DNA from: Pseudorhodobacter aquimaris
GTDB taxonomy: Bacteria > Pseudomonadota > Alphaproteobacteria > Rhodobacterales > Rhodobacteraceae
NCBI RefSeq assembly: GCF_001202025.1
Contig: NZ_LGHS01000050.1
Coordinates: 1 to 37,544 of the forward strand
Length of the DNA: 37,544 bases
Direction: 5' to 3'
Of this stretch, positions 9,168-18,104 are shown piece by piece. Position 1 is the first letter of the stretch. Every line of letters begins with the position of its first letter. The notes beneath the pieces were generated by a model. That model was not told the DNA's origin and ran no database searches. It saw nothing but the letters and a program-made list of their open reading frames with translations. Position numbers and translations under genes: made by a program.

Positions 9168-10235
9168 TCAGCCGCTGCGACGAGCGCTTTCAGGATCATC
9201 GGATTGCTCGGATGGCACCAAGGCGCGCACGAGTTTGCGCATGTTCAAGACGCCGACCTGCTGCCCGTCCTTGAGCACCCGATAGCTGAGGGCGGTATTC
9301 CCCTCTGAAAGCCCGATCACGGATTCCAGATTATCGTTATGGTCGATCTCACCCGCGTATTCGCCGGATGGCTCCGTGGTCTTGGTCATCACGGACCGGA
9401 CCCGCAGCACGCGCGCGCGGTTGATATCACTCACGAAATCCTCAATGTAGGGATCGGCCGGGTTCAGAAGGATGTTCTGCGGCTCACCCTGCTGAACGAC
9501 AAAGCCATCCTTGAGGATAACCAGATGATCCGCAAGTTTCAGCGCCTCATCCAGATCGTGGGTAATAAAGACAATGGTCTTTTGCAGCTCTGCCTGCAAT
9601 TCATTCAGCAGATCCTGCATATCGGTCCGGATCAGCGGATCAAGCGCCGAAAAAGCCTCATCCATCAGCATGATGTCGGAATTGCTGGTCAGCGCGCGGG
9701 CGATGCCCACACGTTGCTGCATACCGCCTGACAGCTGATGCGGATATTGATCACCCTGCCCATAAAGGCCGACACGGTCCAGCCATTTGCGCGCTTCATC
9801 CGCATATTTATGCTCGCTCTGCCCCTCGATAGAGGGCGCAAGACCCGCATTTTGCAGCACGGTGCGATGCGGCAGCAGGGCAAATTTCTGAAAGACCATC
9901 GACATTTTATGCTGACGCAGGTGGCGCAACTGTTTGTCGTTATACTCCAGAATATTCTCGCCATCGACCCAGACCTCACCCGCCGTCGGTTCAATCAACC
10001 GGTTGAGGTGCCGGATCAGGGTGGATTTCCCAGACCCCGACAGCCCCATGATGACGGTGGTCTTGCCCGCAGGCACGTCCACATTGATGTCGTTCAGGCC
10101 CAACACGTGGTTATGCTCTTCCAGCAACTCGGTCTTGCCCATGCCCTCTTTTATCATCTGCAAGGCGGGCTGGGGATTATCGCCAAAGATCTTGTACAGG
10201 TTGCGGATCGAGATCTTGATTTCTGTATCGGTCAT
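9168..10235 (-). CDS. Quaternary-amine (glycine betaine/proline/TMAO-type) ABC transporter, ATP-binding subunit
   Basis: This ATPase powers import of a quaternary amine such as glycine betaine, choline or TMAO from the inner membrane's cytoplasmic face. The 355-residue protein is ProV-like. It has the N-terminal family segment (IRNLYKIFGDNPQ), Walker A GLSGSGKST (64-72), Q-loop VFQKFALLPHRTV, signature LSGGMQQRVGIARAL and Walker B IMLMDEAFSALDP. A C-terminal regulatory region of about 80 residues has CBS-like character but is shorter than a full tandem CBS pair. The permease gene lies 12 bases upstream on the same strand. It is homologous both to ProV of the ProU osmoporter and to TmoV of the roseobacter TMAO transporter; sequence alone does not settle the substrate. 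Confidence 0.93.
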   Translation of the reverse strand: MTDTEIKISIRNLYKIFGDNPQPALQMIKEGMGKTELLEEHNHVLGLNDINVDVPAGKTTVIMGLSGSGKSTLIRHLNRLIEPTAGEVWVDGENILEYNDKQLRHLRQHKMSMVFQKFALLPHRTVLQNAGLAPSIEGQSEHKYADEARKWLDRVGLYGQGDQYPHQLSGGMQQRVGIARALTSNSDIMLMDEAFSALDPLIRTDMQDLLNELQAELQKTIVFITHDLDEALKLADHLVILKDGFVVQQGEPQNILLNPADPYIEDFVSDINRARVLRVRSVMTKTTEPSGEYAGEIDHNDNLESVIGLSEGNTALSYRVLKDGQQVGVLNMRKLVRALVPSEQSDDPESARRSG

Positions 10236-10247
10236 ATCTGTTCCCTC

Positions 10248-11285
10248 TTACCGCGACTGGCTTACATTGATGCGGGCAAGGGCCGCCTTGGTCACACGGT
10301 CAAGGATGATCGCAAGCAACACGATGCCCAGACCCGACAGCAAACCGACGCCAAGTTCCAGCGAGCGGATGCCGCGCAGCACCAGCACACCCAGACCGGG
10401 GGCGGACACCAGCGATGCGATAACCACCATAGCAAGGCTCATCATGATGGTCTGGTTGACGCCTGCCATGATATTGGGCAGGGCCAGCGGAATTTCAACG
10501 TTGAACAGTTTCTGGCTTTTGGTCATGCCAAAGGCATCTGCCGCCTCGGTCACATCCGGGTCCACCAGACGGATGCCCAGATCGGTCAACCGGATCACCG
10601 GCACGATGGCATAGAGGATAATCGCGATCCCATAAAGCTTGGGCTCGGTCACCGAAAACAAGAAGATCAGCGGAATGAGATAAACGAACGGCGGAAGGGT
10701 TTGCAGCATGTCCAGCACCGGGATCATCCCCCGCTGAAGGCGGTCACTGCGCGACATGGCGATACCGATAGGCACTCCGAACATCACACATATCAACGCA
10801 CAGACAAAGATGATTGCAAGGGTCTGCATCGTGTAATCATAATAGTCGACAAAGGCGAGAAACCCGAAACAAAGCGCGACCAGCCCGACCAGCTTTAGCG
10901 AGCGACCAACCGCCCAGGCGACCAGCATCAAAAGCGGGATCATGACAAACCAAGGAATGGCCTGCATCACCCAAAGCGCCTCGTTCAGCGCCCAGCTGAG
11001 GGGTTGGGTCAGCGGATCGACGACCACTTTCAGACCGTCCTTGATCGACATGAAGCCTTCTTCCAGACCTGTGGTCAATTCCCGCGACTGTGGAAAACCC
11101 GGACAGGCCCGGTGCAATTCGTCCATAGAGGGAAAGGGCGTTTCCCAAGGGGATGTGGCTGCGTCCTGGCCCGATGTTTTTGCCAACAGATCCGCCATGG
11201 AGGTCATACCACCGCCACCGTCACTGCTGCTACCGCACCAATTGCGCAGCCCAAGCCCATCGAAAACAAAATCGTAAGTCGCCAT
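10248..11285 (-). CDS. Quaternary-amine ABC transporter, permease subunit (ProW-like)
   Basis: This is the membrane subunit of the same importer. The 345-residue protein begins with about 95 soluble residues (WCGSSSDGGGGM, PWETPFPSMDELHRAC), as usual for ProW. Hydrophobic segments starting near WVMQAIPWFVMIPLLMLVAW follow. The permease EAA-type loop reads VTEAADAFGMTKSQKLFNVEIPLALPNIMAG. I chose ATG 11285 (MATYDFVFDGLG) because GAGG precedes it at good spacing; the longer reading adds 14 unlikely residues. It lies 12 bases before the ATPase gene and 176 bases after the binding-protein gene, with a hairpin in that gap. Confidence 0.93.
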   Translation of the reverse strand: MATYDFVFDGLGLRNWCGSSSDGGGGMTSMADLLAKTSGQDAATSPWETPFPSMDELHRACPGFPQSRELTTGLEEGFMSIKDGLKVVVDPLTQPLSWALNEALWVMQAIPWFVMIPLLMLVAWAVGRSLKLVGLVALCFGFLAFVDYYDYTMQTLAIIFVCALICVMFGVPIGIAMSRSDRLQRGMIPVLDMLQTLPPFVYLIPLIFLFSVTEPKLYGIAIILYAIVPVIRLTDLGIRLVDPDVTEAADAFGMTKSQKLFNVEIPLALPNIMAGVNQTIMMSLAMVVIASLVSAPGLGVLVLRGIRSLELGVGLLSGLGIVLLAIILDRVTKAALARINVSQSR

Positions 11286-11426
11286 GCGTACCTCATCCGG
11301 GCTCACCGGGTGGCCCTCTTTTTTCAATTTCTTAAGTATTGAGATGGCCGGATCAGATGACCCGAACCCTGTCTTGCGGCACCCAAATGTGCCCGAAACG
11401 CCATGTTAGACATGACAATAAGCAAA

Positions 11427-11451
11427 GGGGCGGCGCCTAAGGTGCCGCCCC
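11427..11451 (-). terminator. Stem-loop between binding-protein and permease genes
   Basis: An 11-bp stem (GGGGCGGCGCC at 11427-11437 with GGTGCCGCCCC at 11441-11451, one G-U pair) and a 3-base loop begin 10 bases after the binding-protein stop. The following minus-strand sequence (CTTTGCTTATTG) is only weakly T-rich. Such hairpins commonly stabilise binding-protein mRNA and reduce readthrough into permease genes, giving an excess of the periplasmic subunit. That role is inferred. Confidence 0.7.
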
Positions 11452-11461
11452 CAGTCGTCTG

Positions 11462-12433
11462 TTATTGCAACAAGACAGACAGTTTTTCTTTTGCAGCATC
11501 ATTGATCCAGCCGCTCCACTCATCGGGGTTGTTGGTCAAGAAATATACCGCCGCTTCCTCATTGGTTGCGTTGTTTTCCTGCTTCCATGCCAACAGCTTG
11601 CTCATGGTGTCGGTCTTGAAGGTTACCTTGCTCATCAAATCGGCAACATCCGGATTGGACTCCATGAAATCCTTGGTCACGACCGTTATAACAGGTGCGG
11701 CAGGGAAGGCCGAAGGCTTGGGGTTGGGCGTGTCGGCATTCTGGTTTGCCAGATGCGCAGCTTCATCATATTCGCCCAGATCAACGCTGGTCATGTCAAA
11801 CATACCCAATGGCGTTGTCGGACCCCAGTAGTAACCGAACCAAGGCTTTTCATCCTGATAGGCAGATGCCATCGAGGTTGCCAGAGTCTCACCGGACCCG
11901 TGGTTGAAAATCTCAAAACCAGCGCCCTCAAGATCAAAGGCACGCAGCAGATTGTCATTGGCGATGCGGCAGCCCCAACCATCGGGACAGTTGTTGAACA
12001 TGCCGCCGACCAGTTCGGGGTTGGCCATGACACCTTCGATCGTCGCCAGTTCAGGATGCGCCTCGACCAGATATGTCGGCAGCCACCAACCCTCAACGCC
12101 GCCGGGCTCAAGCACCTGACCCAGTTCTTCGATCTTGCCGTCCTCTTTCAGCTTCTTGTAAACATCACCGGTCGAGTTGCTCCACAGCTCGGTCACAATG
12201 TCCGGCTCGTTGTTTTCCGCAAGCGAGGTCACCGCCGGTGTTGTATCCGACGGAACCGCCGTCACGTCACAGCCATAGCCCTGCTCCATCAGGAATTTGG
12301 ACACAGCCGTCACGATGGCCGCAGAATCCCAGTTCATCTGAGTGATCGTCACTTCGCCGCATTGGTCCTGCGCGAAAGCCGCCGTAGGGACCGCGAGGGC
12401 AGCAAATGCAGTGCTGTAAATAAAGCGTTTCAT
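11462..12433 (-). CDS. Quaternary-amine ABC transporter, periplasmic substrate-binding protein
   Basis: This captures the quaternary amine in the periplasm for the permease/ATPase downstream. The 323-residue precursor begins with a clear signal peptide (MKRFIYSTAFAALAVPTAAFA, cleavage after AFA). The mature part has the ProX/OpuAC fold signatures MNWDSAAIVTAV, DIVTELWSNSTG, GWWLPTYLVEAHPEL, NCPDGWGCRIANDN, PWFGYYWGPTTPLG and a C-terminal WINDAAKEKLSVLL. The many Trp residues suit a cation-pi box for a trimethylammonium group. I chose ATG 12433 because AAGGAG precedes it; a start further upstream would hide the signal peptide. Glycine betaine and TMAO (TmoX-like) are both plausible ligands. 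Confidence 0.93.
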   Translation of the reverse strand: MKRFIYSTAFAALAVPTAAFAQDQCGEVTITQMNWDSAAIVTAVSKFLMEQGYGCDVTAVPSDTTPAVTSLAENNEPDIVTELWSNSTGDVYKKLKEDGKIEELGQVLEPGGVEGWWLPTYLVEAHPELATIEGVMANPELVGGMFNNCPDGWGCRIANDNLLRAFDLEGAGFEIFNHGSGETLATSMASAYQDEKPWFGYYWGPTTPLGMFDMTSVDLGEYDEAAHLANQNADTPNPKPSAFPAAPVITVVTKDFMESNPDVADLMSKVTFKTDTMSKLLAWKQENNATNEEAAVYFLTNNPDEWSGWINDAAKEKLSVLLQ

Positions 12434-12794
12434 GTGGCGTTTCTCCTTCATATTTACCGTTGGGCCAGGAACAACATATGCTGCGCCCTCGAATAATGCC
12501 CGTCTTTGCCGCAATCGCGGCCTAAGAAATCTTGTCGCTCCCAGTATCAGCGGCCTCATTGTACAAGACACTAAAAGGTCAATTTGCGACATCTAAGGTC
12601 GTTTTCAGGCTAGGCCTAAACGGATTGCTTTCAAAGTGCAACCAAGCAATTTTGCGCTAACATTGCCTTAACCATGCCAAAGGCCCAGCCACTCAAGAAA
12701 GCAATTCCGTCGCAGATAGCGGCAGATGACGATTGTCACTGGTGTCATTTGAACCTTAATGAGACATGGGGCAAACCATGCTGGGAGGCACAAT

Positions 12795-14141
12795 ATGCAA
12801 GACGAGGGCGAAAATGATCCGCTACGGGGCGCACGCATCCTGATCGTGGACGATGAGCCGGGCATGCGCCATTTCCTTGTCAAAACGCTTGCGCCTGTAT
12901 GCGGCACGGTCGACGAGGCGCCAGATGCGGAAACGGCCGCGCGCCTTTTGTCCCAAAAGCAATATGATGTGATGGTGCTGGATAACATCATGCCCGGACA
13001 GAAAGGGCTTGATTGGCTACACACCCAACATGACAAGGGCGGCTTTACCGATACAATCATGATCACGGCCTATGCCGATCTGCAAACCGCCATTCATGCC
13101 ATGCGCGCGGGGGTCTCGGACTTTCTGGTAAAGCCGTTCCGTTCCAACCAGATCATGAACGCCCTGCGCCGCCGCCTTGAAATCGCGCGGTTGAAACGTG
13201 AAAACTTCCTGTTGAAACGTGAGTTGGAGGCGGCCTCGGCGGGGTCGCGACGCCGACAGCTTGTCGGGAAATCCGCGATCATATCCGAGGTGCGCGAGAT
13301 ATTGGAACGCGTGGCCCCGCTCTCGACACCCATCCTGATTACGGGGGCATCCGGCTCCGGCAAAGAGGTTGCCGCACGCCATATCCACAGCCATTCGGGC
13401 CGTGAACATGCGCCTTTCGTGTCGATCCAATGCGGCGCAATCCCCGCCGATATGATCGAGTTTGAGCTTTTCGGCCACGCAAAAGGTGCCTTTCCCGGTG
13501 CGCAAGCGGGGCGCGAGGGGCTGCTTGCCTCGGCCTCGGGGGGGACGGTTTTTCTGGATGACGTCGGCGAATTGACCGCAGGCGCGCAAACGGCCCTTTT
13601 ACGGGTTCTCGAGGACGGGATCATCCGGCCCATCGGAACCTCGCGGGATATACAGCTTGATTTGCGTTTCGTTATCTCCACGGCGAAATCGCTGACGCAG
13701 GCCGTGCAAGAAGGATCATTTCGCGAAGACCTTTTGTTCCGCATCAACGTGGTAGAGGTCGCAATGCCCCCGCTCAAGGATCGCGGCACCGATCTGCTGG
13801 ATCTGGCCGAGCTGTTCCAGAACGAAATCAGCGCCACCCTGAACCTGCCCCCTATCGAGATGCCCTCCTCCGTGCGCTCGGCCATGCTGCGCCATGACTG
13901 GCCCGGCAATATCCGCGAGCTGCATAATTTCATCGAACGCGCTCTGATTTTCGGCCGCTATCCGATCGAGACGCTGGACCAGAGTGGACCGGACCGCGAG
14001 ATCACGCCATTGGAAGATATCGAGCGCCGCGCAATCCTGAATGCGCTGGACGCCTTTGACGGCAACAGGTCCGAGGTCGCACGCCGTCTGGGTGTTTCAC
14101 GCAAGACGATTGACCGCAAATGCGCGACTTGGGGGTTATAG
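12795..14141 (+). CDS. DctD/NtrC-family response regulator with degenerate GAFTGA loop
   Basis: This DNA-binding response regulator pairs with the histidine kinase 3 bases downstream. The 448-residue protein has a receiver domain (acidic pocket D19/D20, phospho-acceptor D63 in VMVLDNIMPG, T91, K113). A AAA+ domain follows (about 155-385), with Walker A GASGSGKE (184-191), Walker B TVFLDD (251-256) and RDIQLDLRFV/FREDLLFRINV. A C-terminal Fis-type helix-turn-helix reads GNRSEVARRLGVSRKTIDRK. The sigma-54 contact loop, normally GAFTGA, reads GAFPGA (231-236), and Walker B carries Asp-Asp instead of Asp-Glu. Sigma-54 activation may therefore be impaired or replaced; Rhodobacter capsulatus NtrC is a known relative that lacks GAFTGA and works with sigma-70. 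Start 12795 follows GGGAGG. Confidence 0.92.
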   Translation: MQDEGENDPLRGARILIVDDEPGMRHFLVKTLAPVCGTVDEAPDAETAARLLSQKQYDVMVLDNIMPGQKGLDWLHTQHDKGGFTDTIMITAYADLQTAIHAMRAGVSDFLVKPFRSNQIMNALRRRLEIARLKRENFLLKRELEAASAGSRRRQLVGKSAIISEVREILERVAPLSTPILITGASGSGKEVAARHIHSHSGREHAPFVSIQCGAIPADMIEFELFGHAKGAFPGAQAGREGLLASASGGTVFLDDVGELTAGAQTALLRVLEDGIIRPIGTSRDIQLDLRFVISTAKSLTQAVQEGSFREDLLFRINVVEVAMPPLKDRGTDLLDLAELFQNEISATLNLPPIEMPSSVRSAMLRHDWPGNIRELHNFIERALIFGRYPIETLDQSGPDREITPLEDIERRAILNALDAFDGNRSEVARRLGVSRKTIDRKCATWGL

Positions 14142-14144
14142 GCG

Positions 14145-16106
14145 ATGATCCGGCTTGTCGGTCTGTTGCGCTCGGTTCGGATGCGCCTGCTTGTCATCGC
14201 CCTTTTGCCAATGCTGGTCTTGTTGCCCGTGCTTTTGGGCGGCACGATCTGGCGCTGGTCCGGCAAGGTGGACGATTTGCTGGTGAACAAGGTGAATGGC
14301 GATCTGATCATCGCAGACCAATATCTTGCCAGATTGATCGAGATGTCGGGGGAACGTATTGATGCCGTCTCCCACTCAACCAGCTTTGACGCCAGCCTGA
14401 AATCAGGAACGGTCAGCGCCTTTCTGGAACAGGAACGGCGGCGTCTGGGTCTTGATTTTCTGCGGATCGCGCAGGACAGCGCCCCGGAAAGGCAGATGCC
14501 GGTGATCGCCACCGCCTTGGGCGGGCAATGGCACAGCGCCGTTGATATTCTGGACGGTGCCACGCTTGAGGCCCTGTCACCCGGACTTGCCGCAAGGGCC
14601 GAATTACCGCTGATGCCCACCCGCGCCGCCGCGCCCACCGATCGCGACCAAGAGACCCGCGGCATGATCATCCATTCCGCCGCCCCGCTGGAATTGCCCA
14701 ATGGAACACGGGCGGCGTTGGTCGGGGGGCTGTTGCTGAACCGCAACCTTGACTTCATCGATACGATCAACGCGCTGGTCTACCGCGAACAAAGCCTGCC
14801 CGAGGGCAGCCAGGGCACGGCGACGCTGTTTCTGGACGATGTGCGCATTTCAACCAATGTGCGCCTGTTTGAAAATGTCCGCGCGCTTGGCACCCGCGTC
14901 TCTGCCGAGGTGCGCAAGCTTGTGCTCACCGATGGCGGTGTCTGGCTCGACCGGGCCTTTGTCGTCGATGACTGGTATATCTCGGCCTATGAGCCGATTG
15001 TCGACAGCTTTGGCAACCGTGTTGGCATGCTCTATGTCGGCTTTCTGGAAACCCCTTTCCGGCAGGCCAAGATCGCCTCTACCGTGATGCTTGCGGGGGC
15101 CTTTATCCTGATTGCATTGCTCTCGGTTCCGCTGTTCCTGCGGTGGGCCTCGCATATCTTCCGCCCGCTGGAGGGGATGACCCGCACCATCGCCCAAGTT
15201 GAGGCCGGTGATATGACTGCGCGCAACAATCCGCAAAAGGACGGCGGCGAGATCGCACAGGTTGCCGGCCATTTTGACGACCTTCTGGACCGGCTTCAGG
15301 AACGCGACCGCGAACTGCGTGATTGGGCCAAAAGCCTTGAGACCAAGGTAGAGGAGCGCACCCAAGACCTGCGAGCCGCCAACAAACGGTTGGAGCGCAC
15401 GACCGAACGGCTGATCATCTCGGAAAAACTTGCCGCCGTGGGCGAGATTACGGCCTCGGTCGCGCATGAGATCAACAACCCCGTTGCGGTTATCCAGGGC
15501 AACCTCGACCTTGCGCGCAGCACCCTTGGCGATAAGGCCGATGTGGTGGCCGAGGAATTCCGCCTGATTGATGATCAAGTGTACCGGATCGGCGTCATCG
15601 TCTCCAAGCTTTTGCAATTTGCCCGCCCCGAGGAATACTCTGGCTCGGCGAACCTGCTGATCCCGTCAGAGGTGGTGCGCGACTGTATCCTGTTGACGCA
15701 ACATCAAATCGAAAGGGCAGGCATCACCTGCCACATGGCAACCGACAGTACCACTACAGTCCGTATGTCACGCACCGAGCTGCAACAGGTTGCCGTGAAC
15801 CTGATCCTGAATGCGGTCCACGCCATGCCCGACGGCGGTGATCTTCGCGTGGCGACCCATGACTGTGACGGCGGGGTTATATTTTCGGTCAGTGACACCG
15901 GAACCGGCATCCCGCCAGAGGTACGGCCGCGCATCTTTGATCCCTTCTTTACGACCAAACAGGCACAAGGCACGGGGCTTGGCCTGTCCATCAGTCAACA
16001 GATCGTGAGTCGCGCAGGCGGGCGCATCACCGTCACCTCTACCCTCGGAGAGGGCAGCTGTTTCAAGATTTTCCTGCCAAGCGAAAATAATCCTCAAACC
16101 GCCTAA
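14145..16106 (+). CDS. DctB-like sensor histidine kinase
   Basis: This inner-membrane sensor kinase most likely phosphorylates the response regulator encoded immediately upstream. It has 653 residues: TM1 at about 13-33, a large periplasmic sensor region (about 34-308) of probable Cache type, TM2 at about 311-333, HAMP (about 334-388) and a coiled-coil linker rich in Glu and Arg. A HisKA domain follows with H441 in SVAHEINNP and a HATPase with NLILNAVHAMPDGG, SDTGTGIPPE, and FTTKQAQGTGLGLSI. The ligand is unknown. The adjacent MFS transporter suggests a small organic acid, by analogy with DctB-type systems, but this is inference from neighbourhood only. Confidence 0.93.
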   Translation: MIRLVGLLRSVRMRLLVIALLPMLVLLPVLLGGTIWRWSGKVDDLLVNKVNGDLIIADQYLARLIEMSGERIDAVSHSTSFDASLKSGTVSAFLEQERRRLGLDFLRIAQDSAPERQMPVIATALGGQWHSAVDILDGATLEALSPGLAARAELPLMPTRAAAPTDRDQETRGMIIHSAAPLELPNGTRAALVGGLLLNRNLDFIDTINALVYREQSLPEGSQGTATLFLDDVRISTNVRLFENVRALGTRVSAEVRKLVLTDGGVWLDRAFVVDDWYISAYEPIVDSFGNRVGMLYVGFLETPFRQAKIASTVMLAGAFILIALLSVPLFLRWASHIFRPLEGMTRTIAQVEAGDMTARNNPQKDGGEIAQVAGHFDDLLDRLQERDRELRDWAKSLETKVEERTQDLRAANKRLERTTERLIISEKLAAVGEITASVAHEINNPVAVIQGNLDLARSTLGDKADVVAEEFRLIDDQVYRIGVIVSKLLQFARPEEYSGSANLLIPSEVVRDCILLTQHQIERAGITCHMATDSTTTVRMSRTELQQVAVNLILNAVHAMPDGGDLRVATHDCDGGVIFSVSDTGTGIPPEVRPRIFDPFFTTKQAQGTGLGLSISQQIVSRAGGRITVTSTLGEGSCFKIFLPSENNPQTA

Positions 16107-16275
16107 TTCGGACAAAAAGTCCCATTTGAGCCAAAACCAATTTCCCTATCCGGCCAAAATGGGTCAAAGCCGCCGCACAGTCACGTAACGCCCAGACATT
16201 TGGTCTACATAAGCAGTTGATATGCTTAATTAAATTTCTTGACAACCCTATGGACAAACTGGCCTTTCTTATACT

Positions 16276-16291
16276 GCATGCCAATGCATGC
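16276..16291. repeat. Inverted repeat in the MFS promoter region
   Basis: Two GCATGC palindromes are separated by CAAT, upstream of the MFS gene. TTGACA (16239-16244) and TATACT (16270-16275) are nearby but 25 bases apart, so they do not make a normal promoter together, and no correctly spaced sigma-54 GG-N10-GC element is seen. The repeat could be an operator for the upstream two-component regulator; that is a guess from position. Confidence 0.35.
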
Positions 16292-16347
16292 CGCAGACGC
16301 AATTCTCGGAGGAACTTGTCGTCAGCGCGATCAAGGGAGGAGAAATC

Positions 16348-18069
16348 ATGAGTAACGCCCCGAGCGGTGCGCTGGCTTTTTTGCATAAAAGCCACATTGT
16401 CGCAGAACCTGGATATAATCGCTGGCGCGTCCCGCCGGCATCTATCGCCATCCATCTTTGTATCGGATCGGTCTATGCTTGGTCCGTGTTCAACCTCGCG
16501 CTGACCCGCGAACTGGGCGTCGTGGCCCCCGGCGCAGATGACTGGAGCCTCAGCTCCGTTGTCTGGATCTTCTCGGTGGCGATCGTATTCCTCGGCCTCT
16601 CGGCCGCCTTTGCCGGTAAATGGCTCGAAGAGGTCGGCCCGCGTATGGTCGGCGTGGTTGCGGCCTTCCTTTGGGGTGGCGGCTTTATCCTCGGGTCTGT
16701 CGGCATTTCGACCCATCAGCTTTGGATGGTCTATCTGGGCTATGGCGTCTTTGGCGGCTGCGGGTTGGGCCTGGGCTATGTTTCCCCGGTCTCGACGCTG
16801 TTGCGCTGGTTCCCTGACCGTCGCGGTATGGCGACCGGCATGGCGATCATGGGCTTTGGCGGTGGTGCGATGATCGCGGCCCCCATCAAAGGCTGGCTCT
16901 TGGGTCTTTTCTCCAAGGCGCCCGAATATCTGGGCACGCAAGACGTCGTGGCGACCATGGTTGAAAACGGTCGTGTTTTTGCACAAACCGCTGCGGGCCA
17001 GGTTGAGGTGGTCATCGCCTCTGCCGCCCAAGCGGCCGATTTTGGCGGGCAGGCCGGCATCTATGTGATCGGCACCGGCGAGACCGGCGCCTCCCAGACC
17101 TTCCTGACGCTTGGCATTGTCTATTTTGTTGTGATGATCCTTGCAGCTTTCCAATACCGGGTGCCCGCGAAAAACTGGAAGCCCGAAGGTTGGGTACCAA
17201 AGGCGGTCGCCTCGGGTATGGTCTCGGACAACAGCGTGCATATCGACCAAGCCATCAAGACCCCGCAGTTCTGGCAGCTTTGGCTGATGCTGTGCCTGAA
17301 TGTGACTGCGGGCATCGGGGTGATCGGTGTGGCCAAAACCATGATGTCCGAAATTTTCGGTTCGGTCATGCCGCTGGTCGTCACCGCTGCCTTTGCATCC
17401 ACCTATGTGCTGATGATTTCGGTCTTTAACATGGTTGGCCGTTTCTTCTGGGCCTCTACGTCGGACTTCATCGGGCGCAAGGCGACCTATATGTGCTTTT
17501 TTGTGCTTGGCACTTTGTTGTACCTGTCTATTCCCTATTTCGCCTCGGCTGTGGCAACCAATCCAAGCATGATCTATCTGATCGGTTTCTATGTTGCGAC
17601 GATGATCATCTTCTCGATGTATGGCGGCGGCTTTGCCACCATCCCGGCTTATCTGGCGGATATGTTCGGGACGATGCATGTGGGCGGCATTCACGGCCGG
17701 TTGCTGACGGCGTGGTCTCTTGCAGGGGTACTGGGGCCACTGGCGATTACATCGCTGCGTCAGATGTCAGTGACAAGCGCCATTCAGGATCTTTCGCGCA
17801 AAGTCGACCCGACAGCATTTGCCGAGAAATTCGGGGCGCCCCTTGGCCAGTTGGATCAGCTGGTCGCGGCCAAGACCGTGACGATAGCCAGATTGATGGA
17901 AATCGCCCCCGGTGGCACCATCGACCCGACGCCGTCACTTTATAATACCACCATGTATTGTATGGCGGCACTACTGGTCGTGGCCTTCTTTGCCAACCTG
18001 TGGATGCGCCCGGTAAAAGAGCATCACCACCACGACGAACCGGAACTGCAAGCTGTTCCCGGAGAGTAA
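16348..18069 (+). CDS. MFS transporter, oxalate/formate antiporter (OFA) family
   Basis: This inner-membrane transporter probably moves a small organic anion. The 573-residue protein has OFA-family hallmarks: an N-terminal WRVPPASIAIHLCIGSVYAWSVF-type first helix, then GGCGLGLGYVSPVSTLLRWFPDRRGMATG and SVFNMVGRFFWASTSDFIGRK. It is longer than usual (about 400-450) because of two inserts: one of about 60 residues after SKAPEYLG in the central loop, the other near the C-terminus (RKVDPTAFAEKFGAPLGQLDQ region). The tail carries a His cluster (EHHHHDEPE). I chose ATG 16348 (MSNAPSGAL) because GGGAGGAG precedes it. It follows the two-component genes by 241 bases and may be their target. Transported substrate cannot be read from sequence. 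Confidence 0.9.
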   Translation: MSNAPSGALAFLHKSHIVAEPGYNRWRVPPASIAIHLCIGSVYAWSVFNLALTRELGVVAPGADDWSLSSVVWIFSVAIVFLGLSAAFAGKWLEEVGPRMVGVVAAFLWGGGFILGSVGISTHQLWMVYLGYGVFGGCGLGLGYVSPVSTLLRWFPDRRGMATGMAIMGFGGGAMIAAPIKGWLLGLFSKAPEYLGTQDVVATMVENGRVFAQTAAGQVEVVIASAAQAADFGGQAGIYVIGTGETGASQTFLTLGIVYFVVMILAAFQYRVPAKNWKPEGWVPKAVASGMVSDNSVHIDQAIKTPQFWQLWLMLCLNVTAGIGVIGVAKTMMSEIFGSVMPLVVTAAFASTYVLMISVFNMVGRFFWASTSDFIGRKATYMCFFVLGTLLYLSIPYFASAVATNPSMIYLIGFYVATMIIFSMYGGGFATIPAYLADMFGTMHVGGIHGRLLTAWSLAGVLGPLAITSLRQMSVTSAIQDLSRKVDPTAFAEKFGAPLGQLDQLVAAKTVTIARLMEIAPGGTIDPTPSLYNTTMYCMAALLVVAFFANLWMRPVKEHHHHDEPELQAVPGE

Positions 18070-18078
18070 AACACGAGT

Positions 18079-18104
18079 CGGGGGCGCACCATCGAGCGCC
18101 CCCG
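18079..18104 (+). terminator. GC-rich hairpin after the MFS gene
   Basis: CGGGGGCGC (18079-18087) and GCGCCCCCG (18096-18104) form a perfect 9-bp stem with an 8-base loop, 10 bases after the stop codon. No T-run follows, so termination may be inefficient or Rho-assisted. Confidence 0.6.

Noticed and set aside
9168-12433. Naming the transporter tmoXWV or proVWX outright
   Set aside because: The subunits fit both the TMAO and the glycine-betaine families. No tmm or tdm gene is present in the window to decide, so no symbols were given.
16239-16277. Sigma-54 or sigma-70 promoter for the MFS gene
   Set aside because: GG and GC elements are 13 rather than 10 bases apart, and TTGACA and TATACT are 25 bases apart. 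Neither promoter type has correct spacing.
16063-17694. A 543-codon open frame on the minus strand across the MFS gene
   Set aside because: Antisense reading of a clear membrane transporter, with His/Asp-rich low-complexity composition and no domain.
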